A stretch of 64,000 nucleotides of DNA, from assembly GCF_030116705.1 (NCBI RefSeq), contig NZ_JAOTIK010000001.1, positions 7,592,501 to 7,656,500 on the forward strand, in the 5' to 3' direction. Position numbers and translations under genes: made by a program. Numbering within the stretch: position 1 is the stretch's first letter; each line of letters starts with the position of its first letter. The DNA is from Streptomyces sp. ML-6 (GTDB taxonomy: Bacteria > Actinomycetota > Actinomycetes > Streptomycetales > Streptomycetaceae). The notes beneath the pieces are model-generated. The model worked only from the letters and a program-made list of their open reading frames with translations. It made no database searches and had not been told where the DNA came from. Shown here one piece after another: positions 15,131 to 23,475 of this stretch.

Positions 15131-16324
15131 ATGACCGCACACGTCCTCGCACGGGGCCAGGCCGTCGTGGTGCGCAGGCGGAACACGGACCGGGCCTGGT
15201 GGCCGCCGAGAGCCTTCCGGTCGGCGCGGCCCGCAGCGGTACGGACCGCCAAGGTCCTGATCGCGGCCCTTCTGGCCTGGCAGACCGCCTCGTGGTGGCT
15301 TCCGGACGAGCAGCGGTATCTCGCCGTGGCCACCGCACTGGCCATGGTCAGCGCCCCCAACGTCTACCGCTCCGTGACCCAGGCGCTGCGCAGCGTGGCG
15401 ACCCGGGCGGCCGGGCTGTCGGTGGCCGTGGCAGTCGTGTGGCTGCTCGGCCCGGCTGCGGGGAGCGCCGCCGCCATTCCGGCGATCGCGCTGGTCGTCG
15501 CGGGCCGAAGGGGTTCCGACAGCCGTCTGCAGGTCGCCTCCACGGCGGTCCTCGCCCTGGCCGCGGCAACAGCCGTACCGGTGGGCCACGTGGTCGCACT
15601 GACCACGGCGACGCTGACGGGTGCGGTGGTGGGGATCGTGGTGAACGCCCTCATCCTGCCTCCCGTGCACTTGAGCGCCTCCGACTCCGCGGTGCGGGGT
15701 CTCGCCGCGGCCACGGGGGAACTGCTCCTCGACATGGGCCACGGGCTGCGGGAACGACAGCACGCGGACCGTGCGCAGACCTGGCTGGAAAGGGGCAGGC
15801 GCCTGGAGGACCTGGCGATGCGGGCGCACGAGGACGTCCGCGAGAGCCAGGAGAGCCTGCGCTGGAACACCCGGTGCGCCGTCGTCCGCGGGCGACACGA
15901 GCTGCCGGGCCACGGCAGGGCACTGCACGCCCTGCACCGGATCACCTTTCAGGTCCGTGGCATCGCCCGGACCCTGGCCGACACCGCCGACGGCCAGGAC
16001 ACCGGCTCCCGCCCGGCCCAGATGTTCCTCGACCGGTACGCGGCAACCCTGGAGGCGGCGGCCGGGGCGATGAAGTACTTCGCAGCCCCCGGACCGGCCG
16101 ACGACTCCACCGAGGACGGCGCCCGTCGGCGACTGCACCGGGCCATCGACGACGCCGCCGCGTGGCACACCAGGATGACCGGCGAGATCGAGCAGGGCAC
16201 CCTGCACGAGCCGGGTGCGTGGCACGTGTACGGATCACTGATGACGGACGCCGAACGCCTGCTCGCCGACCTCGACCGCGCGGCCCGCCAGAGGCGCATG
16301 CCGCATGGATCCGACATGGTGTAA
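15131..16324 (+). CDS. FUSC / aromatic acid exporter family membrane protein
   Basis: A 397-residue membrane protein. The N-terminal half has about six membrane segments (for example KVLIAALLAWQTASWWL, then GLSVAVAVVWLLG and ALTTATLTGAVVGIVVNALI); the C-terminal half is a long, soluble helical domain rich in Arg, Glu and Ala. This matches the FUSC/ArAE layout of putative efflux proteins for aromatic acids. The ATG at 15131 is preferred over earlier starts because of GGGAG five bases upstream and because the earlier frame has poor composition. The PAS-PP2C gene follows 32 bases downstream on the same strand, so they may be co-transcribed. Substrate unknown. Confidence 0.8.
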   Translation: MTAHVLARGQAVVVRRRNTDRAWWPPRAFRSARPAAVRTAKVLIAALLAWQTASWWLPDEQRYLAVATALAMVSAPNVYRSVTQALRSVATRAAGLSVAVAVVWLLGPAAGSAAAIPAIALVVAGRRGSDSRLQVASTAVLALAAATAVPVGHVVALTTATLTGAVVGIVVNALILPPVHLSASDSAVRGLAAATGELLLDMGHGLRERQHADRAQTWLERGRRLEDLAMRAHEDVRESQESLRWNTRCAVVRGRHELPGHGRALHALHRITFQVRGIARTLADTADGQDTGSRPAQMFLDRYAATLEAAAGAMKYFAAPGPADDSTEDGARRRLHRAIDDAAAWHTRMTGEIEQGTLHEPGAWHVYGSLMTDAERLLADLDRAARQRRMPHGSDMV

Positions 16325-16356
16325 GAGGGGCCCCACTGCGTCCGGGCGGGACAGTC

Positions 16357-17478
16357 ATGAAGGAACCAGAGATCGACTACACGGCGGTGTTCCAGGCCCT
16401 TCCGGGGGCGGTGGCTCTCCTGACCCCGCAGTTGTTCTTCGCCGACGTCAACGAGGAATGGCTGCGGGTGATCAACCGCAGCCGCGAGCACGTGATCGGC
16501 CAGTACATGCCCGACGACTACGCCGACCAGCCGAACCATCCCAACGCGGCCGTGGCGCGCAACATCGAGGAGTCCCTGCGCCGGGTCACCAGGACCGGCA
16601 GGCCCGAGACCATGGAATTGCAGCGGTTCGACCCGACGGATGCCACCCTCCGGCCCCGGGCGGCAGAGGCACGCTTCTGGAGCATGACCAACATCCCTGT
16701 CCCGGGCCCGGACGGACGGGTCGCGCTTCTGCTGCACCGGGTGGAGGAGGTCACCGAACTGATCCGGGCCCGCGCCGTCGCGTTGAGCCTGCAGGAGGCG
16801 ATGCTGCCCGCGCCGCGCACGGTCGGACGCCATCCGGTGGCCGTGCGGTACCGGCCCGCCATCGACGCGCTGGACGTGGGAGGCGACTGGTACGACCTGG
16901 TGGATGTGCCGGGCGACCGCTTCGGCGTCGCCGTGGGCGATGTGGTCGGCCACGGCCTGGACGCGGCCAGCGTCATGGGGCAACTGCGCAGCGCTCTCAG
17001 CGCCGTCTCGCGCTCCTGCGGCGATCCGGCCCGCGCCCTGGAGATCCTGGAGCTGTACGCCCGCTCCGTCACAGGGGCCGAGAACACGACGGTGGCCCAC
17101 GCATTCATCGACTGGAACACCCACTGCATCACCTGCAGCAGCGCCGGCCACCTGCCGCCGGCCCTGTTGCGGAGCGACGGCACCGTCGAATTCCTGGACC
17201 GGGCCACCGACCCGCCACTCGGCGCCTGCATCGAGCACGGCTCCCGGTCGCAGGCCACAACACCCTTCGCCGAGGGCGCACTTCTCGTGCTGTACACCGA
17301 TGGTCTGGTCGAACGCCGGGCCGAGGACATCGACACCGGCCTCGCCCGGCTCGCCGACTCCCTGACCCGCCACTGCGGAGCCGAGGCCGAGGATCTTGCC
17401 GATGCCCTGCTGACGGAGCCGGCGCCGTCGGCGGGCATCATCAGGGATGACACCGCCCTCGTCATCGTGCCGCTGTAG
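16357..17478 (+). CDS. PAS domain plus SpoIIE-type PP2C serine/threonine phosphatase
   Basis: A 373-residue cytoplasmic signalling protein. Residues 8-130 form a PAS-like sensor (IDYTAVFQALPGAVALL, VNEEWLRVINRSR). From about 165 to the end is a SpoIIE/RsbU phosphatase domain with metal-binding GGDWYDL, VAVGDVVGHGLDAA, the SSAGHLPP motif, LYTDGLVERR and a terminal DDTALVIV. Such enzymes dephosphorylate anti-anti-sigma factors and so set sigma-B-type stress responses. No anti-sigma kinase domain is fused and no partner gene lies nearby. The ATG at 16357 lies eight bases after GGGCGGGA. Confidence 0.93.
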   Translation: MKEPEIDYTAVFQALPGAVALLTPQLFFADVNEEWLRVINRSREHVIGQYMPDDYADQPNHPNAAVARNIEESLRRVTRTGRPETMELQRFDPTDATLRPRAAEARFWSMTNIPVPGPDGRVALLLHRVEEVTELIRARAVALSLQEAMLPAPRTVGRHPVAVRYRPAIDALDVGGDWYDLVDVPGDRFGVAVGDVVGHGLDAASVMGQLRSALSAVSRSCGDPARALEILELYARSVTGAENTTVAHAFIDWNTHCITCSSAGHLPPALLRSDGTVEFLDRATDPPLGACIEHGSRSQATTPFAEGALLVLYTDGLVERRAEDIDTGLARLADSLTRHCGAEAEDLADALLTEPAPSAGIIRDDTALVIVPL

Positions 17479-17667
17479 GCGGCCCTCCTCCGCCAGGGGC
17501 ACCAGCCCCTTCGGCTGCCGGTCGCCGCGGTGACCCGTTCCCCTCGACGGCTGCGACCCACCGAGCGCTGACCGGCAGTTCCCCCTGTCCCGCCACTGCG
17601 GTGACGAACGCGGCCCCTTGTCCGTACACCCGCGCCCGGCAGCAGGACAGGTTCTGCCCAGCGGCCC

Positions 17668-19182
17668 TCAGGGGGCAGTCACCGGCTCCTCCTCCACCGA
17701 GGGCCGTACCGCCGCCGAGTCGCCGGTGGCTCTGGGATGGCGGTGGTCGATGAGGACGAAGGCCAACAGCGCGGCGAGGACCAGGAAGCCCGCGGACCAC
17801 CAGATGGCGGTGGCGTATCCGTGAACCATGGCCTGCAGTTTCAGCACGCCGGCCGCCTTCTGGGAGGAGAAGGCGTGGAGGTGGTCCCTGGTGTAGGCAT
17901 CGGTGCTGCTGGTGGCGATGGTGCTGAGCAGGGCGACCCCGATCGCGCCGCCGACCTGCTGAGAGGTGTTGACCAGGGCGGAGGCGACCCCTGCGTCCTG
18001 CGGCCGGACCCCGTGGGTGGCCAGGTTCATCGCAGGCATCATCGCCGTGCCCAGACCCAGGCCCATCAGCACCATGCCGGGAAGAACCACGGATGTGTAG
18101 GAGCTGTCGACCTTGATCTGCGCGAGGATGGCGAGACCGCCTGCGGCCAGGAGATAGCCCGGTGCCATCAGGAGCCGGGGAGCCACCCGGGGAGTCAGCC
18201 GCGCGCCGATCTGGGTGGAGCCGATCATCATGCCGGCCACCATGGGCAGGAATGCCACACCGGTGATGACGGGGCTGTAGCCGAGCACCACCTGCAGGTA
18301 GAAGGTCAGGAACAGGAACAGGCCGAACATGCCGATCGTCGAGATGGCGACTGCCGCGTAGGCGCCGCCCCGGCTGCGGTGGCCGACCACCCGCAGCGGC
18401 AGCAGCGGGGCCCTGACCCGGCTCTCCGTCGCGACGAACGCGGCCAGCAGCACGACCGCCGCGACAAGCAGGCCGATGGTGACCGGGGCCCGCCAGCCGT
18501 CGGTCTCGACCCGGGTGAACCCGTAGACGAGCGACACCAGCCCGGCGCAGGCGAGCAGCACTCCGGGAATGTCGAGGCGCCTGCCGTCCTTGCGGTTGCC
18601 CGCCGGATCGTGGATCACCAGGACGGCACCGGCAGCGGCGATGACGGCGAAGAAAATGTTGACGAGCAGCGTCCAGCGCCAGTTGGCGTACTCGGTCAGC
18701 ACGCCGCCCAGGAGCAGGCCGACCGCGCCGCCGGCGCCGGCGATCGCCCCGTAGATGCCGAGTGCCTTCGCCCGCTCCTTCGGCTCGGTGAACATCACCG
18801 TGATCAGCGACAGCGCGGCCGGTGCCAGCATCGCGCCGAAGGCACCCTGCAGGGCACGTGCCCCCAGCAGCATGCTGGTGTCGACGGCCACCCCGCCGAG
18901 CGCGGAGGCCACCGCGAAGCCGATGACGCCGATGGTGAAGGCGCGCTTGCGGCCCCACAAGTCCGCTATCCGGCCGCCGAAGAGCAGCAGACCGCCGAAC
19001 GCCAGCGCGTAGGCGGTCACCACCCACTGCCGGTTGCCGTCGGAGAAGCCCAGGTCACGCTGAGCCGCGGGCAGGGCGATGTTGACGATCGTGCCGTCCA
19101 GCACCACCATCAACTGGGCGATGCCGATGAACAGCAGCGCCTTCCACCGCCCGGGTGCAGGTTGAGAAACGGGCAAAGACAT
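17668..19182 (-). CDS. DHA2-family MFS drug exporter, 14 membrane segments
   Basis: A 504-residue membrane transporter with about 14 hydrophobic segments. The front carries the DHA2 signature LDGTIVNIALPAAQRDLGFS followed by WVVTAYALAFGGLLL and the loop GGRIADLWGRKRAF. Family members expel drugs, dyes and antibiotics in exchange for protons. The ATG at 19182 has GAGGTGAG ten bases upstream; the longer frame upstream is rejected. The Old Yellow Enzyme gene ends 107 bases upstream on the same strand, and both could share the operator region near 20475. A MarR gene lies downstream of the divergent DoxX gene. Confidence 0.92.
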   Translation of the reverse strand: MSLPVSQPAPGRWKALLFIGIAQLMVVLDGTIVNIALPAAQRDLGFSDGNRQWVVTAYALAFGGLLLFGGRIADLWGRKRAFTIGVIGFAVASALGGVAVDTSMLLGARALQGAFGAMLAPAALSLITVMFTEPKERAKALGIYGAIAGAGGAVGLLLGGVLTEYANWRWTLLVNIFFAVIAAAGAVLVIHDPAGNRKDGRRLDIPGVLLACAGLVSLVYGFTRVETDGWRAPVTIGLLVAAVVLLAAFVATESRVRAPLLPLRVVGHRSRGGAYAAVAISTIGMFGLFLFLTFYLQVVLGYSPVITGVAFLPMVAGMMIGSTQIGARLTPRVAPRLLMAPGYLLAAGGLAILAQIKVDSSYTSVVLPGMVLMGLGLGTAMMPAMNLATHGVRPQDAGVASALVNTSQQVGGAIGVALLSTIATSSTDAYTRDHLHAFSSQKAAGVLKLQAMVHGYATAIWWSAGFLVLAALLAFVLIDHRHPRATGDSAAVRPSVEEEPVTAP

Positions 19183-19289
19183 GACAGAGCTCACCTCACG
19201 GGATGCGAACGGGGAGAAAGGACGAGCGGGCCGCGACCGGGTGTCGACGCAGTACACCGTGGACCGCGGCCCCTGCGGGCCTCGGGGCG

Positions 19290-20369
19290 TCAGGCCGTGG
19301 ATTCGCCCAGCACCGGGTAGTCGATGTAACCGCCGTCACCGCCGCCGTACAGGCCCTCGGGAACAAGGGCGTTGAGCGGTGCGTCGGCCCGGAAGCGTGC
19401 GACCAGATCCGGGTTGGCGAGGAATCCCCGGCCGAACGAGATCAGGTCCGCCCCCCGGCGCAGCCACTGTTCCGCGTTCTCGCGTCCGCCGTCCTCGGGG
19501 GGCTGCGGGAAGGAGTTGAGCGGGTTGACCATGAGGAGACCCGGCCAGGCGGCACGGATCTTGTCGTTGACGTCCTGGTCCTCCGCGGCGACCAGGTGCA
19601 GGTGAGCCAGGCCCAGCGGCGCCAGCTCACCGAGCAGCGCGGTGTACAGCGCCGCGCTGTCGCCCTCGGTGATGTCGTTGAGCGCCTTGGCGGGTGAGAT
19701 CCGCAACCCCACCCGGTCGGCGCCGACCGTGCCCGCCACGGCCTCGACCACTTCGACGACGAAGCGGATGCGGTTCTGGAGCGAGCCGCCGTAGACGTCC
19801 GTGCGCAGGTTGGCGTTGTCCGAGAGGAACTGGTGGAGCAGGTACCCCATGGCGCCGTGCAGTTCGACACCGTCGAAACCGGCCTCGACCGCCCGCTCGG
19901 CGGCACGCCTGAACTCCGTCACGACGTCCCCGACCTCGGTGGTGGTCAGGGCCCGCGGTTCGACGTAGTCCTTGGGGCCCTCCGGGGTGAAGATCTGCCC
20001 GTCGGCGCGGACGGCGGACGGAGCGACCGGGGTGAGGCCGTGGACGCCGGGGTGGCCAACCCGCCCCGAGTGCTGGAGCTGGAGGAGGATGCGCCCGCCG
20101 GCCGCGTGCACGGCGTCGGTCACTCCGCGCCACCCGGCCACCTGCTCATCGGTGTGGATGCCGGGGGTCATCGGGTAGCCCTGCCCCTGCAACGACGGCT
20201 GGGTGCCCTCGGTCAGGATCAGGCCCGCCGAAGCGCGCTGGGCGTAGTAGGTGGCCATGCTCGGCGTGGGAACGCCGTCCACCCGGGCCCGGCTGCGGGT
20301 CATCGGGGCCATCACCATGCGGTTGGGCAGCGTCAGACGGCCATGGCGTACGGGTTCGAACAGAGACAT
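19290..20369 (-). CDS. Old Yellow Enzyme-family alkene reductase
   Basis: A 359-residue FMN-dependent TIM-barrel enzyme of the NemA/XenA type, which reduces activated C=C bonds and nitro compounds with NAD(P)H. Seen: the N-terminal FMN region (LTLPNRMVMAPMTRSRA), the QLQHSGRVGHP block, DGVELHGAMGYLLHQFL, and the C-terminal phosphate-binding ISFGRGFLANPDL. In relatives the motif is H-x-x-N or H-x-x-H followed by GYL; here the second position is Met (HGAM), so one of the two residues that hold the substrate oxygen is lost. The ATG at 20369 has GAGGAG nine bases upstream. It is divergent from the DoxX gene across an operator-rich gap. Confidence 0.93.
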   Translation of the reverse strand: MSLFEPVRHGRLTLPNRMVMAPMTRSRARVDGVPTPSMATYYAQRASAGLILTEGTQPSLQGQGYPMTPGIHTDEQVAGWRGVTDAVHAAGGRILLQLQHSGRVGHPGVHGLTPVAPSAVRADGQIFTPEGPKDYVEPRALTTTEVGDVVTEFRRAAERAVEAGFDGVELHGAMGYLLHQFLSDNANLRTDVYGGSLQNRIRFVVEVVEAVAGTVGADRVGLRISPAKALNDITEGDSAALYTALLGELAPLGLAHLHLVAAEDQDVNDKIRAAWPGLLMVNPLNSFPQPPEDGGRENAEQWLRRGADLISFGRGFLANPDLVARFRADAPLNALVPEGLYGGGDGGYIDYPVLGESTA

Positions 20370-20474
20370 GCGGAACTTCTCCTCGGTGGGGGAGCGGTGA
20401 ACTCGGTAGGTGAGCGGCGCACGCATCGAGGCCTGACCAGGCGCGACAGTCGCCGGGAGGCCCGGCAGGTTCAT

Positions 20475-20490
20475 ACTTGGTCGGCCAAGT
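20475..20490. promoter_or_regulatory. Inverted repeat ACTTGG-TCGG-CCAAGT, candidate operator
   Basis: Perfect 6-base arms with a 4-base spacer in the gap between the divergent Old Yellow Enzyme and DoxX genes, 106 bases upstream of the former. A MarR- or TetR-type repressor could control both directions. The nearby MarR gene (21217-21717) is a candidate. Confidence 0.6.
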
Positions 20491-20614
20491 GTGGATGCAG
20501 GCGGAACGCGTGGAGGTATGAGGGCATTCCGGCCGCGCCCTCCTGTGAGGGCGGTGGTGAACGCCTGCACCCAGAATATAGTCTGTCCGGCAGATGAGTT
20601 GCCAGACCGATGAT

Positions 20615-20624
20615 TGGTCGACCA
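20615..20624. promoter_or_regulatory. Palindrome TGGTCGACCA, second candidate operator
   Basis: Perfect 10-base palindrome that shares the TTGGTCG core with the site at 20475-20490. It lies about 50 bases in front of the DoxX start, a place where repressor binding would block the promoter. The rest of the 304-base gap holds no gene. Confidence 0.5.
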
Positions 20625-20673
20625 CACTTCAATCCCCGGGCCTGCCTGGCCCGCCCGTCACACCGGAGAATCC

Positions 20674-21024
20674 ATGTCTGTCGCCTATGTCGTTCTCGCT
20701 GTCCTGCTGTCGCTGATGCTGGTCGTCTCGGGCCGGGGCAAGCTCGTCAAGGACCCGAAGATCATGCCGGTCATGGCCGCCGTGGGGGTCTCGCCCGGCA
20801 TGGTGCCGGTGCTGGCCGTTCTGGAGTTCGCCGGTGCGGCCGGTCTGCTCGTCGGGATCGGCTACCGTCCGCTCGGCGTCGCGGCGGCCGTGGGCGTGGT
20901 CCTGTACTTCCTGGGTGCCGTGATCGCCCACCTGCGGGTCAAGGACTTCAAGGGAACGCCCGGTGCCGGCGTTCTCCTCATCGCCTCGGCGGTCGTGCTC
21001 ACGCTCGCCCTCGTCAGCATGTGA
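20674..21024 (+). CDS. DoxX-like small membrane protein
   Basis: A 116-residue membrane protein with four hydrophobic segments and the DoxX/DUF4267-like beginning VVLAVLLSLMLVVSGRGKL followed by MPVMAAVGVSP. DoxX proteins support thiol and quinone redox stress responses in actinobacteria. The ATG at 20674 is chosen because the preceding GGAGAA gives a ribosome binding site and the earlier frame adds an unlikely hydrophilic stretch. It is divergent from the Old Yellow Enzyme, consistent with a joint response to electrophiles. Confidence 0.8.
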   Translation: MSVAYVVLAVLLSLMLVVSGRGKLVKDPKIMPVMAAVGVSPGMVPVLAVLEFAGAAGLLVGIGYRPLGVAAAVGVVLYFLGAVIAHLRVKDFKGTPGAGVLLIASAVVLTLALVSM

Positions 21025-21029
21025 GCGGC

Positions 21030-21111
21030 GGACCACCGCTCGGAACGACACCGCTGTGAAGCACCGGAGCGGACCACCGCTCGGAACGACACCGCTGTGA
21101 AGCACCGGAGC
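21030..21111. repeat. Perfect 41-base tandem duplication
   Basis: Two adjacent identical units, 21030-21070 and 21071-21111, directly after the DoxX stop codon. Each junction forms a small hairpin (GAGCGG-ACCA-CCGCTC at the second), so the array may act as a doubled terminator. Confidence 0.9.
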
Positions 21112-21216
21112 GGGCCGCCGTGCCGGCGACCCGCTCCGTATCAACCCGCTCCGTATTACCTGTGATTACCCGTGCTTTTGTCCCTGAGGGCGGTGCCACC
21201 CGCCCTGAGGACGGTG

Positions 21217-21717
21217 TCAGAGGTGGTCCATCGCCTCGCAGGGGTTGACCCCCGGGTGGGCGCGGTGGATGTGCATGGACAGGCGCCCCGTCAGCGCCGT
21301 CAGCGTCGTGGCCTCCTGCGGGGACAGGGCCGACAGCAGATCGGCCTCCGCCGCGGCCACGCGCTCCCCGTACCTGGCCAGCGTCTCGGCGCCTGAGGCG
21401 GTAACCACGATCTTCCGGGCCCGGCGGTCCACCGGGTCGGGGACGCGTTCGACCAGTCCGGCGTCGACGAGGGTGTCGATCAGATAGGTCAGGACCGTGC
21501 GGTCGATCCCCAGGTGAGCGCCGATCGCCTGCTGGTTGGGCGGATCCCCGTGCACAACGGTCGACAGGATGTGATACCCCCGCACGCCCGCGGGCATCCC
21601 GTCCATCGCCGTCTCGAAACGGGTCTGGAACCCCCGGAGGATGATTCCCAGATTCCGGACGAGATCCCCGGGAGCGGCGGCGCCCTTCTCCGAAGGTGTG
21701 AGCGCGTTCGTGGCCAT
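21217..21717 (-). CDS. MarR-family transcriptional regulator
   Basis: A 166-residue winged-helix regulator. Core motifs: NQQAIGAHLGIDRTVLTYLI for the recognition helix region and VERVPDPVDRRARKIVVT for the wing with the conserved DxRx(K/R). MarR proteins usually repress efflux pumps or redox enzymes and release DNA when they bind phenolic ligands. Its neighbours (drug exporter, Old Yellow Enzyme, DoxX) fit such a role, and the palindromes at 20475 and 20615 are candidate sites. Start ATG at 21717. Confidence 0.93.
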   Translation of the reverse strand: MATNALTPSEKGAAAPGDLVRNLGIILRGFQTRFETAMDGMPAGVRGYHILSTVVHGDPPNQQAIGAHLGIDRTVLTYLIDTLVDAGLVERVPDPVDRRARKIVVTASGAETLARYGERVAAAEADLLSALSPQEATTLTALTGRLSMHIHRAHPGVNPCEAMDHL

Positions 21718-21848
21718 GCGCTCACCTTACTGTGCGTGTACCGGCGGTCAACAGTTCGGTCATGCGCATGATCATCGTGCCACGAGGGCGTCAACCGGTG
21801 CCGAGGCCCGCCCTTCGCGCGCCCGGCATCCGGCCGTCGCCCAGCCGT

Positions 21849-22493
21849 TCAGGCCTGGTCGCGGTCGCTGGCGAACTGCAGTCCGGCCGTGCCGCCGGTC
21901 TCGATGAAGAGCTTCATGAACTCGTCGGCGGTCTCCTTGCGATTCCAGTCACGCTGGAGCTCGCACAGGAGCTGGGTCCATGTGATCGGCTGCGCGCCCG
22001 CCTGTTCCATGCGGCGCAGGGCGGTTTCGTGTGCCGTGAGCGATGTGCCGCCGACCGCGTCCACCACGGGGTACACCTCGTAGCCCTCGTGCAGGGCGTC
22101 GTAGGTGGGGAATGTCAGGCACGCCTCCGTCCAGAGCGCTGCCATGATCAGTTTCCGGCGGCCCGTGGCCTCGACCGCGTCGACGAACTCCTGGTCCTCC
22201 CAGGCATTGATCGACGTGCGATCGTAGGTCGGCAGACCTTCGAGGGCTTTGCGCAGTTGCGGGATGGGCGGCTTGTTGAGCCCGGTCGCGACGTTGACCG
22301 TCGAGTGGACGATCGGCAGTCCGTAGGCCCGGCCGATCTTCGCCAGCCCGACAATGTTGTTGACCAACAGCTGCCGGTCCATGGAGTCGATCGAGTTCAC
22401 TTGAACCGGCTGGTAGTCGATGATGACGAGCGCCGCGTTCTTCGGTGTCAACAGCCCGTCGGTTTCCTGGTCACGGATCGGTTTGCTGGTCAT
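21849..22493 (-). CDS. YcaC-like isochorismatase-family hydrolase
   Basis: A 214-residue cysteine hydrolase. Asp26 (LVIIDYQ) and Cys125 (WTEACLTF) sit at the expected catalytic positions. The block TYDRTSINAWEDQEF matches YcaC-type members, in which the canonical Lys position is less conserved; here Arg92 lies in that region. The physiological substrate of YcaC-type enzymes is not established. It stands alone between MarR and an empty gap. Confidence 0.88.
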   Translation of the reverse strand: MTSKPIRDQETDGLLTPKNAALVIIDYQPVQVNSIDSMDRQLLVNNIVGLAKIGRAYGLPIVHSTVNVATGLNKPPIPQLRKALEGLPTYDRTSINAWEDQEFVDAVEATGRRKLIMAALWTEACLTFPTYDALHEGYEVYPVVDAVGGTSLTAHETALRRMEQAGAQPITWTQLLCELQRDWNRKETADEFMKLFIETGGTAGLQFASDRDQA

Positions 22494-22977
22494 CCTTCGG
22501 CTCCTTGGTGCGCCGGGTGCGGGGCATCGGCGTTCAGCGAACGCTTCCGTGACCCCGACCGCTGGGATACCGACTCACGGAACAGCCCTCAAGGCCTTCA
22601 ATGCCTCGTGCTTCCGTCGGTTTGCCCGGGCGGCGGAATGCGCCGGGAACGCGAGCCACCGTCGCACTCCTGCGTCTCGCACGGCGCACGGCTCACAGAA
22701 GAAGAGGAAGCGGATCCGGCTCCTGCCCACGTCCTGACCGGACGCTTTCGCCGTCCTCGCCGCTCAACAATTCGACCATCCTCCACCCCACTGCGCAATG
22801 CGGACGGGGCGGCGCGAAAGGCCGTTGTACGGCTGTGGCCGGCTTTTCGGGCCGACGGCACGCACACTTCCGACGGCCACGGCGGTCAAGGAGCGAAACA
22901 GCTGTGAAACCGTACGGATCACAGCATGCAGGGGAGGTGAGCCCCGGAGCGCCGATCCCCGCCCGCGAGGCCGCGCA
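22494..22977. other. Gap, no gene seen
   Basis: 484 bases in front of the YcaC-like gene and behind the SsgB-like gene. Several open frames cross it but none has family features or consistent codon bias. Promoter sequences for the YcaC-like gene are expected here; none is obvious. Confidence 0.45.
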
Positions 22978-23394
22978 TCAGCTCGTGCCGTGCAGCAGGC
23001 GGCACAGTTCGGCCTCCACGTCGAGGTCGTCCGTCTCGTGCCCGGCCGGAACCAGCCGGTAGGTGCGGGTCAGCCAGTCCGTCACCGCAGGGAGCGGGGC
23101 GGCGAGCCGGGCGTTGCCCGTGGGGGAGGAGAGGGCGATATTGAGCACCGCGTGGGGTCCGGTGCCGCTGGGCCAGAGAAGTATGTCCCCGTCCCCGGAC
23201 AGCCGGAGGAGACCGTCGGCCAGGAGGTCACGGGCGAAGGTCCACGTCACCGGTGACTCCGTACCGGTATGGAAGGCGAAGGTCACGGCGTACGGGTCGT
23301 CCGATCCGTAGCGCAGGTGGGCGGGCACCGTGACGTGCTCGTGAAGGGCGAGCACGAGCTGCATGTCGAGTGACTTGTCCAAGTGGTAGGCCAT
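22978..23394 (-). CDS. SsgA/SsgB-like sporulation and cell division protein (SALP)
   Basis: A 138-residue protein of the SsgA-like family, found only in morphologically complex actinomycetes, where SsgB recruits FtsZ during sporulation septation. Seen: PAHLRYGSDDPYAVTFAFH, the TWTFARDLLADGL block and a GDILLWPS strand, in the order expected for the family. The ATG at 23394 is preferred to the start 39 bases upstream because it opens directly on the conserved domain. It is not in an ssgA-ssgR context. Which SALP subclass it belongs to cannot be settled by eye. Confidence 0.88.
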   Translation of the reverse strand: MAYHLDKSLDMQLVLALHEHVTVPAHLRYGSDDPYAVTFAFHTGTESPVTWTFARDLLADGLLRLSGDGDILLWPSGTGPHAVLNIALSSPTGNARLAAPLPAVTDWLTRTYRLVPAGHETDDLDVEAELCRLLHGTS

Positions 23395-23475
23395 GGCCTG
23401 ATCAACTCCTGGGCACCGGGCGGGCGGCCGCACCGCCGGCCGTGCGGAGACACGGCGGTGCGGCGCGTCCCGGGA

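Noticed and set aside
21030..21111. Short CRISPR-like array
   Set aside because: Only two adjoining copies with no spacers; it is a tandem duplication.
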